A stretch of DNA of 64,000 nucleotides from NCBI RefSeq assembly GCF_008642375.1, contig NZ_CP029194.1, positions 8,488,501 to 8,552,500 on the forward strand. The letters run 5' to 3'. The position numbers were made by a program, and so were the translations under genes. This document shows, piece by piece, positions 41,233 to 50,976 of the stretch. The first letter of the stretch is position 1; each line of letters opens with the position of its first letter. Source of the DNA: Streptomyces venezuelae (GTDB taxonomy: Bacteria; Actinomycetota; Actinomycetes; Streptomycetales; Streptomycetaceae). The notes under the pieces were generated by a model. That model did not search any database. It was not told the DNA's origin and worked only from the letters and a program-made list of their open reading frames with translations.

Positions 41233-43542
41233 ATGGAACGACGCATGTCGGTTGCGACGCACTGGGGCAGTTTCATCGCGGTGGTCGATTCCGGCCGGCT
41301 GGTGCGCATCGAGCCGAGGGGCGACGACCCGGCTCCGTCACCCATCGGCCCCGGAATGGTGAAAGCCGCCGACGACAGCGCCCGCGTGCTGCGCCCCGCG
41401 GTGCGCAAAGGCTGGCTGAACGGCCTGCCGCGCGTCCACGACACGGCCAGAGGCGCGGACGCCTTCGTCGAGGTGAGCTGGGACGACGCGATCACACTGG
41501 TGAGCGATGAACTGCACCGCGTTCGTTCCCAGCACGGAGACAGCGCCGTGTTCGGCGGCTCCTACGGCTGGGCAAGTGCCGGCGGCTTCCACAACGCACA
41601 AAGCCAGCTCCAGCGGTTTCTGGCGCTGGGCGGGGGATACACCGACTCCCGCAACACGTACAGCACCGCGGCCTTGGAGGTCATCCTTCCCCATGTGATC
41701 GGCGGGCATCCGTGGAGCTACCAGTCCCGGATGCCGATGTGGGACGAGATCGCCGAGAACTGCGAGCTCGTGGTGGCGTTCGGAGGGCTGGCCCTCAAGA
41801 ACAGCCAGATCAACCCCGGCGGGCTGGCCAGGCACCAGACGCGGGACCTGCAGCGCCGGTGCCGTGACGCCGGGGTGCGGTTCGTCAACGTCAGCCCCAT
41901 CCGCAGCGACGTCGCCGGCTTCCTCGACGCCGAGTGGCTGCCCGTCGTCCCCAACACCGACACCGCCGCGATGCTCGGCATCGCCCACACGATGCTCGTC
42001 AACGGTTGGCACGACGAGGACTTCCTCCGCCGGTGCTGCGTCGGCTTCGACCGCTTCGCCTCCTACCTCGGCGGCGAGTTCGACGGCATCCCCAAGGACG
42101 CCGCCTGGGCGGCGGAGATCACGGGCATCAGCCGCGACACGATCACCGACCTCGCCCGCCGCCTGGCCACGCAGCGTTCCCTCATCATGGTCAACTACGC
42201 GGTGCAACGGGCGGACCACGGCGAACAACCGATCTGGATGTCCGTCGTACTGGCCGCCATGGCGGGCTCCATGGGCCGCCCCGGCTGCGGCTGGGGCGCG
42301 GGCTACGCGACGATGGACGCGACCGGCGTCGCCCCGGGCCGCCCCTCCGTGGCGGCAGTGCCCAAGGCCCCCAACGCCGTCGCGGACTTCATCCCGGTCG
42401 CAAGGATCGCCGACACCCTGCTGCACCCGGGGAAGACCATCGACTACGACGGCCGGCGCCTCGCACTGCCCGAACTCCGCCTGATCTACTGGTGCGGAGG
42501 CAACCCGTTCCACCACCACCAGGACCTGCATCGATTGACCCGCGCCTGGCAGATCCCCGACACGGTGGTGGTCCACGAAGCCTGGTGGAACACCACGGCC
42601 AAGTTCGCCGACATCGTCCTGCCCGTCGCCACCACCTTGGAGCGCGACGACTTCGCCGCCGGATTCTCCGACCCCCACCTCGTGGCGATGCCGAAAGTCC
42701 GCGAGCCGGAGGGCGAGTCGCGCACCGACCACCACATCTTCGCCACCCTGGCCTCCCGGCTCGGATACGAGCAGGAGTTCACCCAGTCGCGTTCCGAGCT
42801 CGAATGGGTCCGGCACCTCTACGAGCAGACGAGGACCGAGCTCGGCGGCGATGCCGCCCTGCCGGGATTCGACGAGTTCTGGCGGAACTCCACCGCACAG
42901 CTGCCGCCGTTGACCGGACCGTTCCCCGGCAGCTTCGAGGCACTCCGCTCCGATCCACAGCGATTCCCCCTGCCGACTCCGTCGGGACGGATCGAGATCT
43001 TCTCCGAGAAGATCGACTCGTTCGGCTACGACGACTGCGCCGGGCATCCGACGTGGTACGAGCCGGTGGAGTGGCTCCATGCCGACCTGTCGGCCCGGTT
43101 CCCGCTGCACCTGATCTCCAACCAGCCCGCCTCACGCCTGCACAGCCAGTACGACAACGGCGGGCACAGCCTCAGCTCGAAGATCCGCGACCGTGAACCC
43201 GTGACGATCAACCCCTCGGACGCCGCGTCGCGTGGCATCGAGAACGGCATGGTCGTCCGCGTCCACAACGATCGGGGCAGCTGTCTCGCGGGCGCGGTTC
43301 TGTCGGACGACGTCATGCCGGGCGTCGTACAACTGGCCACGGGAGCATGGTGGGACCCGGTCCGGCCGGGCCTGAGCGGAACACTGGACCGCCACGGCAA
43401 CCCGAACGTTCTCACGGCCGATCGACCGTGCTCACGCCTGTCCCAGGGCCCGAGTGCGCTCAGCGCACTGGTCGACGTCGAGCGCTACGACGACCCCCTT
43501 CCCGAGGTACAGGCGTTCTCACCCCCAGACCTCGAACACTGA
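41233..43542 (+). CDS. Biotin/methionine sulfoxide reductase-like molybdoenzyme
   Basis: A 769-residue bis-MGD oxidoreductase of the DMSO-reductase family, nearest BisC/TorZ types. It lacks a Tat signal and a 4Fe-4S Cys motif, as expected for cytoplasmic BisC. Visible: THWGSFIAVVDSGRLVRIEP, FGGSYGWASAGGFHNAQSQL, SRNTYSTAALEVILPHVIGG (Ser as probable Mo ligand), YWCGGNPFHHHQDLHRLTRA, FADIVLPVATTLERDDFAAG, and the C-terminal domain with LHLISNQPASRLHSQYDNGG. It probably reduces biotin or methionine sulfoxides. ATG 41233 follows GGACGGAG; another ATG is at 41245. It stands alone. Confidence 0.9.
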   Translation: MERRMSVATHWGSFIAVVDSGRLVRIEPRGDDPAPSPIGPGMVKAADDSARVLRPAVRKGWLNGLPRVHDTARGADAFVEVSWDDAITLVSDELHRVRSQHGDSAVFGGSYGWASAGGFHNAQSQLQRFLALGGGYTDSRNTYSTAALEVILPHVIGGHPWSYQSRMPMWDEIAENCELVVAFGGLALKNSQINPGGLARHQTRDLQRRCRDAGVRFVNVSPIRSDVAGFLDAEWLPVVPNTDTAAMLGIAHTMLVNGWHDEDFLRRCCVGFDRFASYLGGEFDGIPKDAAWAAEITGISRDTITDLARRLATQRSLIMVNYAVQRADHGEQPIWMSVVLAAMAGSMGRPGCGWGAGYATMDATGVAPGRPSVAAVPKAPNAVADFIPVARIADTLLHPGKTIDYDGRRLALPELRLIYWCGGNPFHHHQDLHRLTRAWQIPDTVVVHEAWWNTTAKFADIVLPVATTLERDDFAAGFSDPHLVAMPKVREPEGESRTDHHIFATLASRLGYEQEFTQSRSELEWVRHLYEQTRTELGGDAALPGFDEFWRNSTAQLPPLTGPFPGSFEALRSDPQRFPLPTPSGRIEIFSEKIDSFGYDDCAGHPTWYEPVEWLHADLSARFPLHLISNQPASRLHSQYDNGGHSLSSKIRDREPVTINPSDAASRGIENGMVVRVHNDRGSCLAGAVLSDDVMPGVVQLATGAWWDPVRPGLSGTLDRHGNPNVLTADRPCSRLSQGPSALSALVDVERYDDPLPEVQAFSPPDLEH

Positions 43543-43618
43543 CACCGGCCCGGGCCGCCGAGAGGCCCTCCACAAGCCCGTTTGTGTCTGAGTGACGGAC
43601 TGAATACCGTACGTGGTC

Positions 43619-44168
43619 GTGACTGCACTTCAAGACCTCAAGTACGGCCAGTGGTTCAGGGGCGCCGACGTCGACGGCGACGGGTTCATCACCCAACGAG
43701 ACGTCCGCATGGAGCGAGCGCTACATCGGCGCCCGTGGCGCCGCGCCGGACTCGGAGACCGCCCGTATGCTCACTGATGGGATGGACGGGTTCTGGACCA
43801 ACGTGATCGCCCCCATGGACCAGGACGGCGACGGGAAGGTCGATCTGCGCGAGATGACCGAAGGGTTCAGGCGGGTCCTGACCGACCCCGCCCTGTACCC
43901 GCAGCAGATCGAGCCGGTGACCAACTGCTTCTTCGACCTGGTCGACCTCAACGGAGACGGCAAGATCGACCGAGCCGAGTTCCAGCAGATGTTCGACGCG
44001 GTCGCCGGAGTCCCCGGCGAGGACTGCGCCGCGGTCTTCGCCGCTCTGGACCAGGACGGCTCCGGTGCGCTGGACCGCGCCGAGTTCCACCGAGCGGTCA
44101 CGGAGTTCTTCTACGGCAACGACCCCGACGCCCCTGCCAACCACCTGTTCGGCAGGGTCACCGGCTGA
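43619..44168 (+). pseudogene. EF-hand calcium-binding protein, frameshifted
   Basis: Four EF-hand loops are spread over two frames: DVDGDGFITQRDV in the first, then DQDGDGKVDLREM, DLNGDGKIDRAEF and DQDGSGALDRAEF in the second. The first frame begins VTALQDLKYGQWFRGADVDG at GTG 43619; the switch is near 43712, after which ERYIGARGAAPDSETARMLT restores a calerythrin-like sarcoplasmic calcium-binding protein of about 180 residues. Because everything else is intact, a one-base sequence error or a very recent mutation is likely. TACCGT eight bases before the GTG could serve leaderless transcription. A terminator overlaps its stop. Confidence 0.7.
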
Positions 44169-44220
44169 CGGAACCACGCTCGCGGAGCAGGAGCATCCGC
44201 GCGCGAGCGTGGTGCCGTCA
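44166..44220 (+). terminator. Hairpin terminator after the EF-hand gene
   Basis: Arms of 19 bases (TGACGGAACCACGCTCGCG and complement) pair at 18 positions around a 17-base loop. The left arm begins with the stop codon itself. Confidence 0.8.
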
Positions 44221-44369
44221 GCCGGCGGCCCAGGACACCCGCCGGTCCGCCCCAGCGGGAATCCCGGATCCGAATTCCGGCGGCGTCACACCCTTCGCCG
44301 GTCCCGGCGCTCCACCCGCACGACGAGGGTGACGGGTCCGTTCAGAGGCAGGTGAGGGATGTGGACGGC

Positions 44370-44640
44370 GCCATCGCTCACAACCCTGTCTGCCCCGCCC
44401 AGCCGCTCCGCCGGATGGCATGGGACACCGGACCCGCGCGCAAGGCGCTCCGTCCGATCGCGTCCCACCCGGCCTCACCACCGGACGTCATCGAGGGCCT
44501 GCTCACGAACCCGGACCCCCAGGCTCGTCCACGCAGCAGTCCCGGACCCCGCACTGCCGGTGGCAACGATGGAACGCCTCCTCTACTGCGCCACGGCGAG
44601 CTGACAAGGCTGGTCGACCGGACCGCAGCCAATCCCCATG
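44370..44640 (+). pseudogene. HEAT/leucine-rich-variant repeat fragment
   Basis: One frame reads ALRPIASHPASPPDVIEGLL and TNPDPQ, the next continues VHAAVPDPALPVATMERLLY. Together these are two repeats of the type found in streptomycete leucine-rich-variant proteins (A.HP.LPP..I..LL...). A frameshift near 44525 and missing ends show decay. Confidence 0.6.
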
Positions 44641-44654
44641 CAGACCGCTGCCCG

Positions 44655-45004
44655 AGTCGTACGAGGAACCGGCCTGGATCGGCATGCGCCGGCGCATCCG
44701 CACACGCACGTTCGCCCATGTCCGCACCACGGACGTGGAACGCTCCCCGGCCTACGCCGCGTACACGACCGCGGATCAGGGCCCGGTCGTGATGACCTTT
44801 CGGATACCCGCCGACGACCTCCTCGGCCTGACCGCCCCCGGGATCCCCTTCCGCCGCGCCGACTGGGGCCACAACGTCGTCGTTGCCGTCCTCGGTGACC
44901 ACACCGACTGGACCGAACTCACCGAACTGGCCACCGACAGCTACCGCGAGATGGCCCCGAAATTCCTCGCCGTCCGCCTCCCCCTCCTGCCGCCGCTCGA
45001 CTGA
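44655..45004 (+). pseudogene. MmcQ/YjbR-like protein lacking its N-terminus
   Basis: Reads LPESYEEPAWIGMRRRIRTR, TFAHVRTTDVERSPAYAAYT, WGHNVVVAVLGDHTDWTELT and ELATDSYREMAPKFLAVRL. This is the MmcQ/YjbR (CyaY-like) fold, in which LPE..EE..W and a final SY...AP..L are conserved. The first helix (about 15 residues) and the start codon are missing, replaced by the preceding HEAT-type debris. Confidence 0.65.
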
Positions 45005-45224
45005 CCGAACTGACGGGCCGCGGGGGAGTCGTGCCACCCGGTGACGGACCGGTGCTCTCCACCGACGGCGTGCAAGAACGCCGCGCCGGCTCCGTCGACC
45101 TGCCTGGCGTGCCCCTCGCTGCGAATCCGGTGCGGCGGTTCGTGTCAGGAGAGGTCGTCCGCACCCTGACGCAGGCACGGGGACGGCCTGTGGCCTGGGC
45201 CGTCCGGCACCGTGCCGTCGGAGG

Positions 45225-45758
45225 TCAGTTGGGGAAGGAGAAGTAGAGCACCTCGCTGTAGAAGGACGCGAAGTGCCTCTCCCAGTCGGCCCGCACCGAG
45301 GCCAGCCAGTCGTCGTTCTGGCCGGCGATCGCGGCCTCCGCCCTGGCGACGGCGTCGGGGATGTCCTCGGACGCCAGATGCCGCACGCTCGCTGCCGGAT
45401 CGTCGCCCGTCATGGAGACGATCTCCCCGGTCTCAAGGACGAAGTACTTCGCCTGCTGCTTCTCGAGGTGCGCCGTGGTCCGGGCAACGCATGCGGCGAA
45501 GTCGGCGTCGTCCTCGAGACCCTTGCCGACCACGCGCAGGAGGTCGCGGAGCAGGCCCGCGCCGCCGGCGTAGTCCGCGGCGATGCCGATCGGAGGGTTC
45601 CAGATCATGGACGGGACGATGGTCGTTCCGCGCCCCACCATGAGCTTGTGCGCGAGCGGGATGTCCCCGTTGTGCTCGGATACGCATCGGATCTGCTGAG
45701 GGATGCCTGCATCGTCCGGCATCGAGTCTGCGGAGTAGAGATACGAACGGTTTGCCAT
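45225..45758 (-). CDS. Hypothetical protein of an MANRSYLY-type family
   Basis: A 177-residue protein starting MANRSYLYSADSMPDDAGIP. It continues IRCVSEHNGDIPLAHKLMVG, PSMIWNPPIGIAADYAGGAG, DDADFAACVARTTAHLEKQQ and YFVLETGEIVSMTGDDPAAS, ending SFYSEVLYFSFPN. I recognise the opening (MANRSYLY...) from bacterial proteins often found beside contact-dependent toxins or as orphan immunity-like genes, but no activity is known. ATG 45758 is well placed for the family. It appears intact. Downstream (45005-45224) I see no gene. Confidence 0.6.
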   Translation of the reverse strand: MANRSYLYSADSMPDDAGIPQQIRCVSEHNGDIPLAHKLMVGRGTTIVPSMIWNPPIGIAADYAGGAGLLRDLLRVVGKGLEDDADFAACVARTTAHLEKQQAKYFVLETGEIVSMTGDDPAASVRHLASEDIPDAVARAEAAIAGQNDDWLASVRADWERHFASFYSEVLYFSFPN

Positions 45759-45919
45759 GATCGCGACGCTAGCACCGGGGACCGACAACGCCGGCGCCGC
45801 CGGACTCCTCCCGCGCGGCACCCGGCCTCCCCGAGCCCGCATCAACTGCACGGCCACGCTGCGAGCACGGGCTCCGGCTTCCCCACCCCGTATATGAGGC
45901 CCGCGCCCAGGCGGGGGCG

Positions 45920-46760
45920 TCAACGGCCCTTGCAGCGCAGTTCGTATCGACACACCGCGTCGAGTTCGTGCTCGTACGGAGTGCCGGGCGGCGCCTGGGG
46001 AAGCCGACGCGCCCCCTCCACACACCGCTCGTGGTCGTGAAGAGCGAGCCCGTACACGGCGACGAGCCGGACTCGGCGGTCGGTCCGCGTCGTCCAGCAA
46101 CGCGGCCATGGCGTCGGCGAAGACGACATCGCGGTCCCTGCCCTCGGCAACCGTGAGGCAGGCGCTCCGCCGTATCACCGCGTCCACGTCCGTCATCGGT
46201 ACAAGCAGACCCCGGCGTCAGAGCGGTCGCCATAGGCCAGGAGGGCCGCGTCGGCCCGGGGATCGGGGTGCTCCCCGAGCGCGACCAGTACTTCGGTGAG
46301 GACCGTGAGGTCTCCCGTTGCGACGGCCGGCCAGCAGGATGGTGGCATTGCCCCATGCCGGGTGGTCCGAGTGGTGGTTCATGGCACGAGCCATCAGCTC
46401 CTTGGAGGAGGTGCGGACACCCGGCAGTTCCTCCAAGCGACTGAGGATCTCCGCGTGCCCGTCGCGAACGGTCCTGCCGCCGAGCACGTACTCGTCGACG
46501 CCGTAGTCGTCGTCCTGAACCCGGGTACGTGCAAGAGCGCCCTGGGAGCCCGTGAGTCGCCGCGATGCGGTTTCGCCCCCCTCCCGTGCCAACGGCGTGC
46601 GAGATCCCTCATGTCCAGGAGCTCGGACCTGTTGTACGTGTTCCGGATCCTGCCGTCCAGGAGTGCCTCGACCAGTGCGGGCGAAGCCGAATCCACCGCT
46701 TCGCGCAGGGACAGCAGCGTCTCCGGTTCGCATCGGTGGGGGAGCCGGGCAGGCGGAACG
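45920..46760 (-). pseudogene. HEAT-repeat protein with several frameshifts
   Basis: Following the minus strand through frames gives RIRNTYNRSELLDMRDLARR, DDDYGVDEYVLGGRTVRDGH, AEILSRLEELPGVRTSSKEL, MARAMNHHSDHPAWGNATIL, a TVLTEVLVALGEHPDPRADA-type repeat, RDRDVVFADAMAALLDDAD and RRVRLVAVYGLALHDHERCV. These are HEAT repeats of a streptomycete family I recall as HEAT-domain proteins. At least four shifts (near 46560, 46330, 46200 and 46085) prevent translation. Confidence 0.7.
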
Positions 46761-47014
46761 CGATCCCGGCACCGCGCGCAAGCGGGCTCTCGACGCGGCA
46801 GCCAGGAGCCGGATCAGACCGTGCCCGGAACCGGGGCCGGGACCGGGGCCAGGGCCGCCTCCGGTGGCCGGGCCGGGGGCGAGCTTGCGTCGATACCCAC
46901 TTGAAACACAGCCGTGGGGCGTTCGAAGCGGTGCTCGGACCGGCTGGAAGCGTGGTCACGCGACTGTGTGCCCGTACCCGATCGCCGGTGTACGTGAGGC
47001 AGGAGGCCGTTGTC

Positions 47015-48025
47015 ATGCTGAGTACTCCCCACCGCCCCGATGCCGCCACCCGGGCGGTGCCCGCCGACCTGCCCCGGGACGGTGCACGGTCGCGCGCAGG
47101 CTGCGTCCCCGCGGGCCGTCGCGGCCGGCTGATCGCCGCCTCGGCACTGGGCGGAGCCCTGCTGATGATGCTGCACGCCCAGATTCCCAACGAGGTCGGC
47201 CAGCTCGGCAGCCTGTTCCAGACGTTCCTGCCGTGGGCAGGCTTGAGCGTCCCGGTCCTGCTCACACTGGCGGCGGTTCGACGTTCCCGGCTCGCGGCCG
47301 TCGCCGTCGTCGCGCCCGCGGTCGTCTGGGTCTCTCTCTTCGGGGGTGCAGTCGTCGACAAGAGCTCCGCCGGCGGAGACCTGATCGTGCTCACGCACAA
47401 CGTGGACGAGGCGAACCGGGAGCCCGGGCGCACCGCGCGTGCCCTCGCCCGGTCCGGGGCGCACGTGCTCGCCCTCGAAGAGCTGTCCGCGAAGGCCACA
47501 CCGGTGTACGAGCGTGAGCTGGCCGCAAGTCACCCGTACCACTCGGTGCACCTCGGCATCGGACTGTGGAGCACGTACCCGCTGCACCGTGTGGAACCAG
47601 TGCCGATCATGCCCTGGACCCGTGCGGTACGGGCCACGGTCGACACCCCGAAAGGCCCCGTCGCCGTATTCGCCGCTCACCTCGCGTCGGTACGTGTCAC
47701 CCCGACCACCGGCTTCGCCACCGCCCGCCGCAACGAGGCGGGAAGGAACCTCGCCGAGGCCGTGGCTGCGGAGCAGCTACCCCGCGTCGTGGTGATGGGC
47801 GACTTCAACGGGACGAGCGAGGACACCGCGCTGAAGCCGCTGACCTCGCAGTTGCGCTCCGCGCAGAGGGAAGCGGGTGCCGGCTTCGGCTTCACCTGGC
47901 CGGCATCGACCCCGCTGGTACGCATCGACCAGATCCTCGTCAGGGGAGTGAGCCCCGCCTCCTCCTGGTCGCTGCCGGCCACCGGCAGCGACCACCTCCC
48001 CGTCGCAGCCTCGCTGCGGCTGTGA
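47015..48025 (+). CDS. VanJ-like membrane endo/exonuclease/phosphatase-fold protein
   Basis: A 336-residue protein with three N-terminal membrane helices (about residues 38-55, 65-85, 95-115) and an extracellular EEP domain: VLTHNVDEANREPGRTARAL, HVLALEELSAKATPVYEREL (metal Glu), VFAAHLASVRVTPTTGF, VVMGDFNGTSED (GDFN) and WSLPATGSDHLPVAASLRL (SDH). This is the layout of VanJ, a teicoplanin-resistance phosphatase of Streptomyces coelicolor that acts on undecaprenyl-linked lipids. GGAGG eight bases before ATG 47015 decides the start. The next two genes, a response regulator and a sensor kinase, follow in the same direction 65 bases downstream and may control it. Confidence 0.8.
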   Translation: MLSTPHRPDAATRAVPADLPRDGARSRAGCVPAGRRGRLIAASALGGALLMMLHAQIPNEVGQLGSLFQTFLPWAGLSVPVLLTLAAVRRSRLAAVAVVAPAVVWVSLFGGAVVDKSSAGGDLIVLTHNVDEANREPGRTARALARSGAHVLALEELSAKATPVYERELAASHPYHSVHLGIGLWSTYPLHRVEPVPIMPWTRAVRATVDTPKGPVAVFAAHLASVRVTPTTGFATARRNEAGRNLAEAVAAEQLPRVVVMGDFNGTSEDTALKPLTSQLRSAQREAGAGFGFTWPASTPLVRIDQILVRGVSPASSWSLPATGSDHLPVAASLRL

Positions 48026-48090
48026 CCGGACCGCCCGAGCAGGTGACTAAGATGACGAAACATATGATCGCGCATGAATAGACAGGTGGC

Positions 48091-48849
48091 ATGTCGGTCA
48101 TCCCCGTATCAGGTCCCGTCAGCGTCCTCGTGGTCGAGGACGACGCCGTCATCCGCCGCGCCGTCCAGCTTTTCCTGGAGCGCTACGGCTATCAGGTCAC
48201 GGTGGCCGCGGACGGACTCGCCGGCCTGGAGGTCTTCCGGGCCGGCACTCATGATCTGCTGATCCTGGACGTCATGCTGCCCGAACTCGACGGCATCGGG
48301 CTGTGCCGGCGGATCCGAGAGGAGAGCTCGGTACCGATCCTGATGATGTCCGCGCGAGGCGACGCCCTCGACGTCGTCGCAGGCCTGGAAGCGGGCGCCG
48401 ACGACTACGTCGTCAAACCCGTCGACACCGCCGTCCTCGTCGCCCGCATCCGCATGCTGCTGCGGCGCGCGAGCTTCCAGCCACCCCAACAAGCAGGGAA
48501 GCCGCCCACCCGCCCCACGGACACCCACGCACGCACGGACCAAGCCGGCGCGGTGACCCCCGGAGTGCTGGTCTTCGGCGACCTGACCGTCAACACCATC
48601 GGTCTGGAAGTACACCGCGACGGCCGGCCCGTGCCGCTGACCCCCACCGAACTGCGCCTCCTCCTCGAGTTCGCCGCGGCACCCGGCACCGTGCTGGACC
48701 GCCGACGGCTGCTCCGCGACGTCTGGGACTACGGCTGGGAAGGCGACACCCGGGTCGTGGACCTGTGCGTACTACGCCTGCGCAAGAAGATCGGAACCGG
48801 CCGGATCGAGACCGTCCGCGGCTTCGGCTACAAACTCGTCCGCGACTGA
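48091..48849 (+). CDS. OmpR-family response regulator (CseB/VanR-like)
   Basis: A 252-residue regulator. Receiver domain: VLVVEDDAVIRRAVQLFLER, the phosphate-accepting Asp in DLLILDVMLPELDGIGL, and Lys in DDYVVKPVDTAVLVARI. After a Pro/Thr-rich linker comes a winged-helix effector domain: PLTPTELRLLLEFAAAPGTV, LLRDVWDYGWEGDTRVVDLC, VLRLRKKIGTGRIETVRGFG, YKLVRD. ATG 48091 has AGGTGG upstream. It stands 16 bases before the kinase gene. The combination with a VanJ-like gene suggests a cell-envelope stress response; the inducing signal cannot be read from sequence. Confidence 0.92.
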   Translation: MSVIPVSGPVSVLVVEDDAVIRRAVQLFLERYGYQVTVAADGLAGLEVFRAGTHDLLILDVMLPELDGIGLCRRIREESSVPILMMSARGDALDVVAGLEAGADDYVVKPVDTAVLVARIRMLLRRASFQPPQQAGKPPTRPTDTHARTDQAGAVTPGVLVFGDLTVNTIGLEVHRDGRPVPLTPTELRLLLEFAAAPGTVLDRRRLLRDVWDYGWEGDTRVVDLCVLRLRKKIGTGRIETVRGFGYKLVRD

Positions 48850-48865
48850 GAGGCCGACCCGGCAC

Positions 48866-50188
48866 ATGGCACTCCTCAACCCACGCGCCCTGCGCTGGAA
48901 GATCGCAGCCCTGACCGCGACCGCCTGCTGCGCGGTGGCCGCGGTGATCGGCGTACTCGTCCACCAAGCCATATCCGAACGCGGTGACCGGACCGGCGAA
49001 CAACGCGTCGCCGCCCGCCTGACCGCCGCAGAGCGCGAATACGCCCGCACGGGCACCGCGCCCATCGACATCGAGATCCGTACCCCTCAGCAGCTGGACG
49101 CGCCCCTCGCACACGCCCTGGCCGCCAAGAACCCGAACGATCTGTACGCGACCTGGTACGACCAAAAGCCCCCCAACTGGTACTGGCTATGGGCAGCCAT
49201 GCCCGTCGAGGGCAACCGCGTACTCGTCGCCCGGACGGACATGAGTACCGAGGTACGCAGCCTCCAGCTTCTGGACCGCAGCATCATCAAAGCCGTGCTG
49301 GCCGCCCTCGCGGTCATCGTGCCGCTCGCCGCCCTGGCCACCGAGCCGATGAACCGCCGGCTGCGCCACGGTTCCCGCACCGCCCGGGCCATCGCCGACG
49401 GTGCCCTCGACGCGCGGATCGGCCCCCGCGGCCGGGCCCGTGACGAGATCACCGAGATGTCGGCCGCCATGGACGTGATGGCCGAAACCCTGCAGCGCAA
49501 GCTGGAGAACGAGCGGCGATTCACCGCAGACGTCGCCCATGAACTGCGCACCCCGTTGATGGGCCTGTCCACCGCCGCGGAACTGCTCCCGCAGGACGAC
49601 GAAGCGGCTGAACTCGTACGCGACCGGGCCTCGGCACTGAAGGGTCTGGTCGAGGACCTCCTGGAGATCTCCCGGCTCGACGCCGGGGCCGAACGGGCCC
49701 GTACCGACGTCGTACCACTGGGGGATCTGGTCGCCGACGTCGTGCGCCGGACCGGGACGCAGACCCTCGTCACGACCAGGGACGCCCAGGTGGTGGAGAC
49801 CGACCCGCGAAGGGTGGAACGGATCGTGGTCAACCTGGTGACCAACGCCCACCGGCACGGAGCAGTCCCCGTCGAGGTCACCGTCACAGGCACCCGGATC
49901 GCCGTACGGGACCACGGGCCAGGCTTTCCCGCCACGCTCCTCGAGGAAGGACCACAGCGCTTCCGCACGGGAACCTCCGCACGGGGACGCGGCCACGGCC
50001 TCGGACTCACCATCGCACTGGGGCAGGCCGGTGTCCTCGGGGCCCGACTGACCTTCGCCAACGCTCCCGGCGCAGGCGCGACCGCCACCCTCGACCTGCC
50101 CCCGGTCCAGCCTGACCAGAGCGGATCGAGTACGCGCCCCACGAGCGTCCGGACCGCACGTTCCGCGACGGCCTCTCCGCCCACCTGA
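48866..50188 (+). CDS. Membrane sensor histidine kinase (CseC-like)
   Basis: A 440-residue kinase. Two membrane helices (about residues 10-32 and 140-160) bracket an extracellular sensor of about 110 residues. Then HAMP-like (ARAIADGALDARIGPRGRAR), H-box FTADVAHELRTPLMGLSTAA with the phosphorylated His, N-box VNLVTNAHRHGA, and G-boxes RDHGPGFPATLLEEG and GRGHGLGLTIALGQAG. All motifs are intact. The last 25 residues (STRPTSVRTARSATASPPT) are unlike a kinase tail and run toward an IS630 remnant at 50217, so the natural C-terminus may have been replaced. Pairs with the regulator upstream. Confidence 0.9.
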   Translation: MALLNPRALRWKIAALTATACCAVAAVIGVLVHQAISERGDRTGEQRVAARLTAAEREYARTGTAPIDIEIRTPQQLDAPLAHALAAKNPNDLYATWYDQKPPNWYWLWAAMPVEGNRVLVARTDMSTEVRSLQLLDRSIIKAVLAALAVIVPLAALATEPMNRRLRHGSRTARAIADGALDARIGPRGRARDEITEMSAAMDVMAETLQRKLENERRFTADVAHELRTPLMGLSTAAELLPQDDEAAELVRDRASALKGLVEDLLEISRLDAGAERARTDVVPLGDLVADVVRRTGTQTLVTTRDAQVVETDPRRVERIVVNLVTNAHRHGAVPVEVTVTGTRIAVRDHGPGFPATLLEEGPQRFRTGTSARGRGHGLGLTIALGQAGVLGARLTFANAPGAGATATLDLPPVQPDQSGSSTRPTSVRTARSATASPPT

Positions 50189-50216
50189 AACTGGACGAGC
50201 CGCAGGTGGGCGACGC

Positions 50217-50300
50217 GCAACAAGGCCGGGCGTACGTCACACCGACCTACGCGTCCTGGGTCAACTCCATCGAGGCCCACTTCGGAGCCACTGAGATGCC
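50217..50300 (+). pseudogene. IS630-family transposase scrap
   Basis: The reading RAYVTPTYASWVNSIEAHFG is the Glu-containing C-terminal motif of IS630 transposases, matching YASWANPIEAHFG of the intact copy at 26940. Only about 28 codons remain. Confidence 0.7.
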
Positions 50301-50976
50301 AGGAGGAGACCGGGATCGCCGGGGTCGACCGTCCGGCCGCCACATTCCCGGTCAGTGGTTCCTGGTCACGCCTCCTCACATCGGGCCGGAGCGCTTCATG
50401 GCGGACAACTCCTCCCTTCCGTAGTCGAGTTGCGCTGCCTTGGCCCTTGTTCTCAGGGCCCGAAGTGTTCACGGTTCGCCCAGGAGGCCCGATTGCAGCC
50501 CAGGCGTGTCAGAGCCCATGCCGGAGCACTGCGCCGTTCCCCTCTTCTCATCGCCCTCGCCCTCGGGCCGCTGCTCGTCGGGTTCACCCCCTGGCTCGGA
50601 GTGGCGAGCACCGGGCCGGGCAGCCGCACGCCCGCGGCGCGGCCGACGCCGGGCCCCTTCGAGCAGCAGTCGCCTCACCATGACGTGGCCCGGCGAACGC
50701 CATGGAGCCGATGGCTCGCCTGCTCGACCAGACCGGATGGAGCGCCGTCGCGAGCGACCAGGAGACCGTCAAGGAGACTCTTTGCCAGAGGAGGCGCTGT
50801 CCTCCTCGGAGTGGGTCACTCCTCGTTGGAGACCGCGATCAGGTACTGCCCGGCGTAGGCGACGAGCTGCAGGGTCATGTTCTGGCAGAGCCTTCGACCA
50901 GGGCCGGGCCGCGACCACCGCGCCCTGGAATGGGTGTCTGCTTCCGGGCTCGTCGACCCGGGTTCTCGGTCCGGGG
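50301..50976. other. Stretch without an intact gene
   Basis: A plus-strand start TTG 50491 with GGAGG five bases upstream opens LQPRRVRAHAGALRRSPLLI, ALALGPLLVGFTPWLGVAS, a plausible secretion signal, but the frame soon turns into biased sequence. It may be the head of a broken secreted-protein gene. Confidence 0.35.
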
